A DNA stretch of 63,751 nt from Eubacterium sp. AM49-13BH (GTDB lineage Bacteria; Bacillota; Clostridia; Lachnospirales; Lachnospiraceae), in contig NZ_QSEK01000017.1 of NCBI RefSeq assembly GCF_003464165.1, forward strand, positions 1 to 63,751, written 5' to 3'. The notes under the pieces were generated by a model, which made no database searches, was not told the DNA's origin, and worked only from the letters and a program-made list of their open reading frames with translations. Shown piece by piece: positions 36,006 through 42,759 of the stretch; position 1 is the first letter of the stretch, and each line of letters starts with the position of its first letter. The translations under genes were made by a program, and so were the position numbers.

Positions 36006-37826
36006 ATGTGCGGAATTGCAGGATATGTAGGAGACAGAGAAAGCGCAGATGTACTTGTAGATGCATTATCTAAGCTTGAATACAGAGGATATGATTCAGC
36101 AGGTATTGCAGTATTTGATCATGGTAATATCAAGGTTAAGAAATGTAAAGGAAGACTTGCCAACCTTGTTGAGAAGATGGATGAAGAAGGAAAACCACAA
36201 GGACATGTTGGAATTGGCCATACAAGATGGGCTACACATGGGGAACCATCAGATATCAATTCACATCCACATGGCAATAAGAGAGTTACTATTGTACATA
36301 ATGGTATTATTGAGAATTACAAGAAGCTTAAGGATTTTCTTATTGGAGAGGGATATAGCTTTGCAAGTGAAACAGATACTGAGGTTGCAGCAAAGTTGCT
36401 TGATTACTACTATGATGGGGATCCGATGAAGACTATTGCAAAGGTGTTATCAGAGATTAAGGGTTCATACGCACTTGGAATTATGTTCAGGGATTTCCCT
36501 GATGAAATATTTGCAGTAAGAAAGGACAGTCCTCTTATTGTTGGTGTTGGAGAACATGAGAATTTCATAGCATCTGATGTACCGGCTATTATTCATTACA
36601 CAAGAGATTATTATCTTCTTGACCAGAATGAGATTGCAGTTATTAAGAAGGATTCAGTTAAGATATATGATGTTCATGGCAATGAGATACATAAGGAATT
36701 AAATACAGCTGACTGGGATGTTGATGCTGCAGAAAAGGGCGGTTATGCTCACTTTATGCTTAAGGAAATCCATGAGCAGCCAGATTCTGTAAAGAGAACT
36801 ATCATGCCAAGAATTACAGATGATATGCCTGATTTCAGTGCCGAAGGATTCAATCCTGACAAGTTGAAAAGTTACAAGAATATATATATTGTTGCGTGTG
36901 GTACAGCAATGCATGCCGGAATGGTTGGTAAATATATAATAGAGAAGATAGCAAGAGTATCTGTAACTGTTGATATTGCATCAGAGTTCAGATACAGAGA
37001 TCCTCTTATTAATGAAGGTGACCTTATGATTGTTATATCACAGTCAGGTGAGACTGCTGATACTAAGGCTGCACTTGAACTTGCAAAACAGGCAGGCGCT
37101 GATACTATGGCAATCGTTAATGTTAAGGGTTCTTCAATTGCTAGAGAAGCAGATATGGTTGTATATACACATGCAGGTCCTGAGATTTCAGTTGCTTCAA
37201 CTAAGGCATATATGGTTCAGATATCAATTATGTATTTAATTGCATTTGAATTAGCTTATGCTAATGGAAAGATGGATGAGGCAGAATGCAGCAGATACAC
37301 TAAGATGCTTGAAGAAGTACCTGAGGTTATTGAAGAAGCCATTGCACTTGAGAGTAAGTGTCAGTTTGCAGCTTCTAAGCTTATTAATGCAGACAGTCTT
37401 CTTTATATAGGACGAGGTCTTGATTATGCACTCAGTATGGAAGGCTCTCTTAAGTTAAAGGAGATATCTTATATTCATTCTGAATCATATGCGGCAGGAG
37501 AGCTTAAGCATGGAACTATCTCGCTTATTACAGAACAGATGCCTGTAATTGCAATAGCAACACAGAAGAATCTTGAGGAAAAGACTATAAGTAATATTAA
37601 GGAAGTTAAGTCAAGAAGCGCATTTGTAGTGCTTATTGCAGAACCAGAGCTTGATATTGAGGATGGAGTGGCAGATATTGTTATTAAGCTTCCACAGGCA
37701 GATCAGCTCCTTATGCCTATGGTTGCGGCAGTTCCGTTACAGCTTATTGCCTACTATACAGCAGTTCTTAAGGGCAACGATGTTGATAAGCCAAGAAACC
37801 TTGCAAAATCTGTTACTGTTGAATAA
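36006..37826 (+). CDS. glmS: Glucosamine-6-phosphate synthase (glutamine-fructose-6-P transaminase)
   Basis: The start at 36006 (AAGGA 9 nt upstream) exposes Cys2 in MCGIAGYVG, the N-terminal nucleophile after Met removal. The glutaminase domain (about 1-240) contains the GHTRWATHG loop. Two SIS domains follow, with ACGTAMHAG, VISQSGETADT and AEPELDIEDG, and the C-terminal KPRNLAKSVTVE. It makes glucosamine 6-phosphate for peptidoglycan. Unlike many Firmicute glmS genes, no ribozyme can precede it, because only 22 bp separate it from topB. Confidence 0.97.
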   Translation: MCGIAGYVGDRESADVLVDALSKLEYRGYDSAGIAVFDHGNIKVKKCKGRLANLVEKMDEEGKPQGHVGIGHTRWATHGEPSDINSHPHGNKRVTIVHNGIIENYKKLKDFLIGEGYSFASETDTEVAAKLLDYYYDGDPMKTIAKVLSEIKGSYALGIMFRDFPDEIFAVRKDSPLIVGVGEHENFIASDVPAIIHYTRDYYLLDQNEIAVIKKDSVKIYDVHGNEIHKELNTADWDVDAAEKGGYAHFMLKEIHEQPDSVKRTIMPRITDDMPDFSAEGFNPDKLKSYKNIYIVACGTAMHAGMVGKYIIEKIARVSVTVDIASEFRYRDPLINEGDLMIVISQSGETADTKAALELAKQAGADTMAIVNVKGSSIAREADMVVYTHAGPEISVASTKAYMVQISIMYLIAFELAYANGKMDEAECSRYTKMLEEVPEVIEEAIALESKCQFAASKLINADSLLYIGRGLDYALSMEGSLKLKEISYIHSESYAAGELKHGTISLITEQMPVIAIATQKNLEEKTISNIKEVKSRSAFVVLIAEPELDIEDGVADIVIKLPQADQLLMPMVAAVPLQLIAYYTAVLKGNDVDKPRNLAKSVTVE

Positions 37827-37849
37827 TTGATATAAAGAGGATATTAGAT

Positions 37850-38521
37850 ATGAATAACGATGCATTAAAGATAAGTAATCTGTACGACCTTAATGAAACT
37901 ATTGCGGCAAAAGTGTTTGAAGGCTGTACATATCCATGGGAAGTACTTGCAAAGATTGGTGATTTTATTGTAGAACTCGGCAATACCCTGCCGGAAGATG
38001 AATATGAGATGCGTGGGGAGAATATATGGGTTCACAGAACTGCAAATGTATTTTCATCAGCTTATATTGCAGGACCTGCAATTATTGGTAAAGATGCCGA
38101 GGTAAGACACTGTGCATTCATCCGTGGAAAAGCTATTGTAGGTGAGGGTGCTGTTGTAGGTAATTCAACTGAACTTAAGAATGTAATCCTTTTTAATAAG
38201 GTTCAGGTTCCGCATTATAATTATGTTGGTGACTCAATTCTTGGCTTCAAGGCTCATATGGGTGCAGGCTCAATAACATCTAATGTTAAGTCTGACAAGA
38301 AGCTTATTACTATTAAAGGACCTGACTGCAATATTGATACAGGTATCAAAAAGATTGGTGCTTTCCTTGGAGACAATGTTGAGGTTGGTTGTGGCAGCGT
38401 ACTTAATCCTGGAACAATTGTTGGAAGAGAGAGTAATATTTATCCGCTTTCAAGCGTAAGAGGCTTTATTCCGGCAGGTTCTATATATAAGAAGCAGGGC
38501 GAAGTGGTGACTAAGAGATAA
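37850..38521 (+). CDS. Left-handed beta-helix (hexapeptide) protein, GlmU C-terminal-domain-like
   Basis: A short N-terminal part is followed from about residue 60 by hexapeptide repeats (IWVHRTANVFSSAYIAGPAIIGKDAEVRHCAFIRG...). Residues NSTELKNVILFNKVQVPHYNYVGDSILG and GAGSITSNVKSD resemble the acetyltransferase half of GlmU; a nucleotidyltransferase domain is absent. Together with glmS 23 bp upstream it could acetylate glucosamine-1-phosphate or a related amino sugar. Sugar-nucleotide pyrophosphorylase annotations for such proteins are probably over-extended, since that domain is missing. Confidence 0.75.
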   Translation: MNNDALKISNLYDLNETIAAKVFEGCTYPWEVLAKIGDFIVELGNTLPEDEYEMRGENIWVHRTANVFSSAYIAGPAIIGKDAEVRHCAFIRGKAIVGEGAVVGNSTELKNVILFNKVQVPHYNYVGDSILGFKAHMGAGSITSNVKSDKKLITIKGPDCNIDTGIKKIGAFLGDNVEVGCGSVLNPGTIVGRESNIYPLSSVRGFIPAGSIYKKQGEVVTKR

Positions 38522-38568
38522 TTATGTGAAATTTTTGTTTTATTAATGTAAAAATGTTGTGTCTCACA

Positions 38569-38597
38569 TTGACTAATGCAAAAGTTTGTGAGAAAAT
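38569..38597 (+). promoter_or_regulatory. Candidate promoter of the NifU-like/GGGtGRT operon
   Basis: TTGACT (38569-38574) and GAAAAT (38592-38597) are 17 bp apart. An inverted repeat TTGACTA (38569-38575) / TAGTCAA (38597-38603) brackets the promoter, with CTCACA/TGTGAG nested across it. This may be a regulator site. Confidence 0.45.
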
Positions 38598-38610
38598 AGT
38601 CAAGGCTTGG

Positions 38611-38636
38611 ACGACGGCTTCTGGCCGTCGTTTCAT
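38611..38636 (+). terminator. Hairpin upstream of the NifU-like gene
   Basis: ACGACGGC pairs perfectly with GCCGTCGT over a 5-nt loop, followed by TTTCATTT. It either terminates the glmS operon or, if the promoter at 38569 is used, forms a 5'-end hairpin on the downstream mRNA. Confidence 0.65.
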
Positions 38637-38674
38637 TTATAGTAAACACTATGAATTACGAAAGGAGTAATAAG

Positions 38675-39379
38675 ATGATTTACACACAGGAAGTAGAGAA
38701 TATGTGTCCAGTAGCACAGGGCGTTCATCACGGAGCAGCTCCAGTGCCAACAGAAGGTAAATGGGTACAGAATAAGAAGGTTGAAGATATTTCAGGTTTT
38801 ACACATGGTGTAGGCTGGTGTGCTCCTCAGCAGGGTGCATGTAAGCTTACTCTTAATGTTAAGGAAGGTATCATTCAGGAAGCTTTAGTTGAGACTATCG
38901 GATGTTCAGGTATGACACATTCAGCAGCTATGGCAGCAGAGATTTTACCAGGACTTACAGTTATGGAAGCTCTTAACACTGACCTTGTCTGTGATGCAAT
39001 TAACACAGCTATGAGAGAGTTATTCTTACAGATCGTTTACGGAAGAACTCAGAGTGCATTCTCTGAGGGTGGACTTGCAGTTGGTGCCGGTCTTGAAGAT
39101 CTTGGTAAGGGACTTCGTTCTCAGGTTGGTACTATGTATGGTACATTAAAGAAAGGTCCTCGTTACCTTGAGATGGCTGAAGGTTATGTAACAGGTATTG
39201 CCCTTGATAAGGACAACCAGATTATCGGTTACAAGTTTGTCAGCCTTGGTAAGATGACAGACTTCATTAAGAAGGGTGATGACCCTACAACAGCATATGA
39301 GAAGGCTTGCGGACAGTACGGAAGAGTTGCAGATGCTGTTAAGATTATTGACCCAAGAACAGATGAAGAAGTTAAGTAA
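38675..39379 (+). CDS. NifU/IscU-like iron-sulfur cluster scaffold (partner of GGGtGRT protein)
   Basis: The start at 38675 has AAAGGAG 7 nt upstream. The 234-residue protein has cysteines in an IscU-like arrangement: WCAPQQGACKLTL, VETIGCSGMTHSAAMAAE and DLVCDAINTAMRELFL, then a C-terminal domain with KACGQYGRVADAV. The middle cysteine motif parallels the (G/S)C-x-x-x-x-x-(S/A)A element of U-type scaffolds. It is placed 14 bp before the GGGtGRT gene, and this pair is conserved in anaerobic Firmicutes. It probably assembles or carries a cluster for that partner. Codon bias suggests a highly expressed protein. Confidence 0.8.
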   Translation: MIYTQEVENMCPVAQGVHHGAAPVPTEGKWVQNKKVEDISGFTHGVGWCAPQQGACKLTLNVKEGIIQEALVETIGCSGMTHSAAMAAEILPGLTVMEALNTDLVCDAINTAMRELFLQIVYGRTQSAFSEGGLAVGAGLEDLGKGLRSQVGTMYGTLKKGPRYLEMAEGYVTGIALDKDNQIIGYKFVSLGKMTDFIKKGDDPTTAYEKACGQYGRVADAVKIIDPRTDEEVK

Positions 39380-39393
39380 GGAGGACAATTAGA

Positions 39394-40404
39394 ATGGCTT
39401 TATTTGAATCATATGAGAGAAGAATAGATAAGATTACTTCAGTTCTTAACAGCTATGGCATAGCTAGTATTGAAGAAGCTGAAAAGATTACTAAGGATGC
39501 CGGATTAGACGTATATGCTATGGTTAAGGGTATCCAGCCAATTTGTTTTGAAAATGCATGCTGGGCTTACACAGTAGGTGCAGCAATCGCTATCAAGAAG
39601 GGTGCAAGAAAGGCTTCAGAAGCTGCTGCAGCTATCGGTGAAGGTCTTCAGGCATTCTGTATTCCGGGTTCAGTTGCTGACCAGAGAAAGGTTGGTCTTG
39701 GACATGGTAACTTAGGTAAGATGTTACTTGAAGAAGAGACAGAATGTTTCGCATTCCTTGCAGGTCATGAATCATTCGCTGCTGCTGAAGGTGCTATCGG
39801 TATTGCAGAGAAGGCTAACAAGGTTAGACAGAAACCTCTTAGAGTTATCCTTAACGGTCTTGGTAAGGATGCAGCTAAGATTATCTCAAGAATTAACGGA
39901 TTCACATTCGTTGAGACAGAGATGGATTATTCAACAGGCGAAGTAAAGGAAATCTCTAGAACAGCATACTCAGATGGTCTTCGTTCTAAGGTTAACTGCT
40001 ACGGCGCTAACGATGTAACAGAAGGTGTTGCAATCATGTGGAAGGAGAACGTTGATATCTCTATCACAGGTAACTCAACAAACCCTACAAGATTCCAGCA
40101 TCCAGTTGCAGGTACATATAAGAAGGAAAGACTTGAAGCTGGAAAGAAGTACTTCTCAGTAGCTTCAGGTGGTGGTACAGGACGTACACTTCACCCAGAT
40201 AACATGGCAGCAGGTCCTGCTTCTTATGGTATGACAGATACTATGGGACGTATGCACTCAGATGCTCAGTTCGCAGGTTCTTCATCAGTTCCAGCTCATG
40301 TTGAAATGATGGGATTAATCGGAATGGGTAACAACCCTATGGTTGGTGCTACTGTAGCTGTAGCCGTTTCTATTGAGGAAGCTGCTAAGAACGGTAAATT
40401 CTAA
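39394..40404 (+). CDS. GGGtGRT protein (conserved, function unknown)
   Basis: The eponymous motif is visible in SVASGGGTGRTLHPDNMAAG (about residue 265). Other conserved-looking parts are the N-terminal MALFESYERRIDKI, CFENACWAYTVGAAIAIKKG, IPGSVADQRKVGLGHGNLG and the C-terminal GLIGMGNNPMVGATVAVA. The length of 336 is typical. The family occurs in anaerobes next to a NifU-like scaffold, as here (RBS AAGGAGG in the 14-bp gap). The glycine-rich motif suggests a phosphate- or nucleotide-binding loop, but no reaction is known. Codon use (GGT, AAC, CGT) indicates abundant protein. Confidence 0.88.
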   Translation: MALFESYERRIDKITSVLNSYGIASIEEAEKITKDAGLDVYAMVKGIQPICFENACWAYTVGAAIAIKKGARKASEAAAAIGEGLQAFCIPGSVADQRKVGLGHGNLGKMLLEEETECFAFLAGHESFAAAEGAIGIAEKANKVRQKPLRVILNGLGKDAAKIISRINGFTFVETEMDYSTGEVKEISRTAYSDGLRSKVNCYGANDVTEGVAIMWKENVDISITGNSTNPTRFQHPVAGTYKKERLEAGKKYFSVASGGGTGRTLHPDNMAAGPASYGMTDTMGRMHSDAQFAGSSSVPAHVEMMGLIGMGNNPMVGATVAVAVSIEEAAKNGKF

Positions 40405-40423
40405 TAAATAAATACAAAACCTG

Positions 40424-40839
40424 TTAATAAAGGCTTTTGAGGGCTTTCATATCGAGTTTGTCTGATGTGAAGCCTTTACTTTGTTTAGTATTTGGCTTAT
40501 TATTTTTACTGAATTCAGATGGAGAAATTCCGTTGACAAGCTTAAATATATCACCGAAATAATTGGGATTGCAGAAGCCACACTCAGCAGCAATATCTGA
40601 AAGACTTAAGTCTGTTTCGATAAGGTACTAATCATATCCTGATTATTCTTATTATCAGAGTTGGTAATGAATTCTTTTATTTCTTTAGTGATTATGCAGC
40701 AGTCAGAATAGCCATCAATAATATCATATTCCTTTTGTATTTCCCTGAAAAGATAATCTATTCGCTCTCTTTTCTCTTTCTCTCTATATAGAATATATCC
40801 CCACAGATTATGTTCAGCCCAGTTATGATAGGATATCCG
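40424..40839 (-). pseudogene. Remnant of an AraC-family regulator
   Basis: Read on the minus strand, the C-terminal helix-turn-helix is clear: TDLSLSDIAAECGFCNPNYF, then GDIFKLVNGISPSEFSKNN, ending at 40424. Upstream, in another frame, LWGYILYREKEKRERIDYLFREIQKEYD belongs to the linker part of such regulators; the shift is near 40618-40626. The first of the two AraC helix-turn-helix motifs is missing between these pieces, and no N-terminal domain or start codon exists. So at least one frameshift, one internal deletion and one 5' truncation have occurred. It abuts the similarly truncated gene at 40824. Confidence 0.8.
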
Positions 40840-41126
40840 TTACAAAGACACAGAAATCAATCACAATTAATATATCTGTTCCAGATGAATTAATTAATAA
40901 AGATGCTGTTAAGACACCAGCACCAGAGAATCCAACGGTTGAGAATCCAGCACCGGAGACACCTTCCGCTGAAGCGCCAGCAACAGATGTACCGGGCGAG
41001 ACAAAAATTAAGGATACTGACAAGTCTGTAAAGACAGGAGATAAGTCGCCAATCGCAGCACTTATCACAATGCTTGGTTTATCAGGATTAGGAATCTTTG
41101 CTTCAACTAAGAAGAAAAGAGTTTAA
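40824..41126 (+). pseudogene. Remnant of a wall-anchored surface protein (C-terminal end only)
   Basis: Only the last ~100 codons remain: SITINISVPDELINKDAV, a Pro/Glu-rich stalk (APENPTVENPAPETPSAEAPAT), then SVKTGDKSPIAALITMLGLS and the tail KKKRV, i.e. a KTGD sorting-type signal with hydrophobic helix and charged tail. There is no start codon or signal peptide. The open frame runs backwards into the truncated AraC-like gene, so a deletion has removed both 5' ends and the region between. A normal terminator follows at 41154. Confidence 0.75.
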
Positions 41127-41153
41127 TTCACAATAACTGAATAAACACATTTT

Positions 41154-41199
41154 ACCCAGAGCTATTATTGAGATGATTAATAATAACTCTGGGTTTTTC
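41154..41199 (+). terminator. Terminator of the truncated surface gene
   Basis: Sixteen-base arms (41154-41169 and 41179-41194, one C-A mismatch) are followed by TTTTTC. Confidence 0.85.
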
Positions 41200-41226
41200 T
41201 TGACATTTTAATAAGAAATGTATAAT
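41200..41226 (+). promoter_or_regulatory. Promoter of thiT
   Basis: Perfect TTGACA (41200-41205) and TATAAT (41221-41226) hexamers with a short 15-bp spacer. The leader of about 37 nt cannot hold a TPP riboswitch. Confidence 0.65.
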
Positions 41227-41268
41227 CTTTTACGGATGGATAAATGAAAAGGAATGGAAAGGAATATT

Positions 41269-41817
41269 ATGAGCTTCTCAGTTAAGAAAATAAATGCGAA
41301 GCATATTGCATTTGCAGCCATGGCTATAGCACTGGCATTTGTAACTTCTATGATTAAAATAATTAAGCTGCCAATGGGTGGCTCTGTAACATTGTTCAGC
41401 ATGTTTTTTATTGTACTTATTGGATATTGGTATGGGTTAAAGGCAGGATTAGCGTCTGCGATTGCATACGGGGTATTGCAGCTGCTGGTTGATCCATACA
41501 TTCTGAATATTCCACAGGTAATGCTGGATTATATACTGGGATTTGGAATGCTTGGTTTATCAGGAATATTTTCAAAGTCAAAGAATGGACTGATTAAGGG
41601 GTATGTAATAGGAGCAGCTGGAAGGTTTGTCTGCTCATTTCTGTCAGGATGGATATTTTTTGCGGTATATACTCCGGAATTCTTTAATAGTGCAATACTT
41701 TATTCATTTGTTTACAATGTCTCATACATAGGTCTTGAAGCCGTAATAACTCTGATTGTTATATCACTGCCACCTGTCAATAAGGCATTTTCTTATGTTA
41801 AGAATAATCTTGTATAG
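41269..41817 (+). CDS. thiT: Thiamine ECF transporter S component
   Basis: The start at 41269 has AAAGGA 5 nt upstream. The 182-residue protein has six hydrophobic segments and ThiT-like motifs: MAIALAFVTSMIKIIKLPMGGSVTLFSM, YWYGLKAGLASAIAYGVLQLLVDPYI, and the late GWIFFAVYTPEF with thiamine-stacking aromatics. S components bind the vitamin and join a shared energising module (EcfA/A'/T) encoded elsewhere. The absence of a TPP riboswitch is unusual for thiamine transport genes in Firmicutes. Confidence 0.88.
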   Translation: MSFSVKKINAKHIAFAAMAIALAFVTSMIKIIKLPMGGSVTLFSMFFIVLIGYWYGLKAGLASAIAYGVLQLLVDPYILNIPQVMLDYILGFGMLGLSGIFSKSKNGLIKGYVIGAAGRFVCSFLSGWIFFAVYTPEFFNSAILYSFVYNVSYIGLEAVITLIVISLPPVNKAFSYVKNNLV

Positions 41818-41834
41818 GAAAGTTATATAGAAAT

Positions 41835-41875
41835 AAAAAGCTCATGGGGATTAACAATATCCTCATGAGCTTTTT
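41835..41875. terminator. Bidirectional terminator between thiT and tRNA-Pro
   Basis: Sixteen-base arms (41835-41850 and 41860-41875) pair throughout, with one G-U, and begin and end in A5/T5 runs that serve both directions. Confidence 0.9.
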
Positions 41876-41877
41876 AG

Positions 41878-41951
41878 TCGGCGTGACAGGATTTGAACCT
41901 GCGGCCTCGTAGTCCCGAACCACGCGCTCTACCAAACTGAGCCACACGCCG
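41878..41951 (-). tRNA. tRNA-Pro (anticodon CGG)
   Basis: On the minus strand a 7-bp acceptor stem CGGCGTG/CACGCCG, a D arm, an anticodon arm CGTGG-TTCGGGA-CTACG with anticodon CGG and G37, and a T arm with GGTTCAAATCC make a complete cloverleaf. The discriminator base is A and the CCA end is not encoded. A CGG-specific proline tRNA reads only CCG, so another proline tRNA must exist elsewhere. Confidence 0.96.
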
Positions 41952-42152
41952 ATGCCTAAATGTGATTTATATATTATAGCGTATCTACAGAGAAGTGCAA
42001 GCAAAAAAGCAAAATATATTTACATATTTGGTATTATAACTTTAAAATCAGGAATGAACAGACTTGCAAAATGTATCATAAAAGGGCAAAATATATTCAT
42101 ATTATTTCATTAATTACTAATTGATTATTAAAGATGAGAAAGAAGGATAGAT

Positions 42153-42653
42153 ATGGGACACGAACTTACTAAGAATGATATCAAAAAGATGGAAGAAGAG
42201 ATTGAGTACAGGATACATGAGGTAAGAAAGGCTGCACTTGATGATGTCAAGGAGACAAGGGCTCAGGGGGACTTAAGTGAGAATTTCGAGTATCATGCAG
42301 CAAAAAGGTTTAAGAACAAGAATGAGAGCAGAATAAGATACCTGCAGAGAACTATTAAGAATGCGACTGTTATTGATGATTCATCAGCAGATGATGAGGT
42401 TGGCGTTAATAATACGGTTGAGGTATTGTATGAGGATGATGAAAGCACGGAGACTATTAAGATTGTTACTACAATCAGGGCTGATTCGTTAAGCGGTATG
42501 ATCAGTATAGAGTCGCCCCTAGGCAAGGCACTTCTTGGACATAAGAAGGGTGACAGGGTTCTTGTACAGGTTAATCCACAGGTTGAATATTATGTTGTTA
42601 TAAAAGATATATCTAATACTGATGATTCTGATGATAACATAACAAGTTATTAA
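42153..42653 (+). CDS. greA: Transcript cleavage factor GreA/GreB family
   Basis: Of the 166 residues, the N-terminal coiled coil (LTKNDIKKMEEEIEYRIHEVRKAALDDVKETRAQGDLSENFEY) carries the acidic tip and the DLSENFEYHAAK signature. The C-terminal FKBP-like domain contains ISIESPLGKALLGHKKGDRVLV. Gre factors rescue backtracked RNA polymerase by stimulating its RNA cleavage. A divergent second GreA copy is common in Clostridia, and this one has an Asp/Ser-rich tail, so it may be a paralogue. AAGGA lies 5 nt before the ATG. Confidence 0.93.
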   Translation: MGHELTKNDIKKMEEEIEYRIHEVRKAALDDVKETRAQGDLSENFEYHAAKRFKNKNESRIRYLQRTIKNATVIDDSSADDEVGVNNTVEVLYEDDESTETIKIVTTIRADSLSGMISIESPLGKALLGHKKGDRVLVQVNPQVEYYVVIKDISNTDDSDDNITSY

Positions 42654-42679
42654 TAAAATATAAAATATATATTATTAGG

Positions 42680-42708
42680 TTGACACGATAGCGGCATACT
42701 TATATAAT
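42680..42708 (+). promoter_or_regulatory. Consensus sigma-A promoter of the helicase gene
   Basis: TTGACA (42680-42685) and TATAAT (42703-42708) with exactly 17 bp between them: a full match to the consensus. Confidence 0.85.
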
Positions 42709-42759
42709 CTTAATATACATTTGTTTGTGTAAGATTATTATAAGGGGTGCCGCTTTTGC
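42691..42759 (+). promoter_or_regulatory. Large imperfect inverted repeat spanning helicase promoter and RBS
   Basis: GCGGCA...CTTATATAATCTTA (from 42691) pairs with TAAGATTATTATAAGG...TGCCGC (to 42754), followed by CTTTTG. Read-through RNA from greA would contain the full hairpin, which both ends in a short U run and buries the helicase RBS. RNA started at the helicase's own promoter (about 42715) lacks most of the left arm and would be free. Confidence 0.6.
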
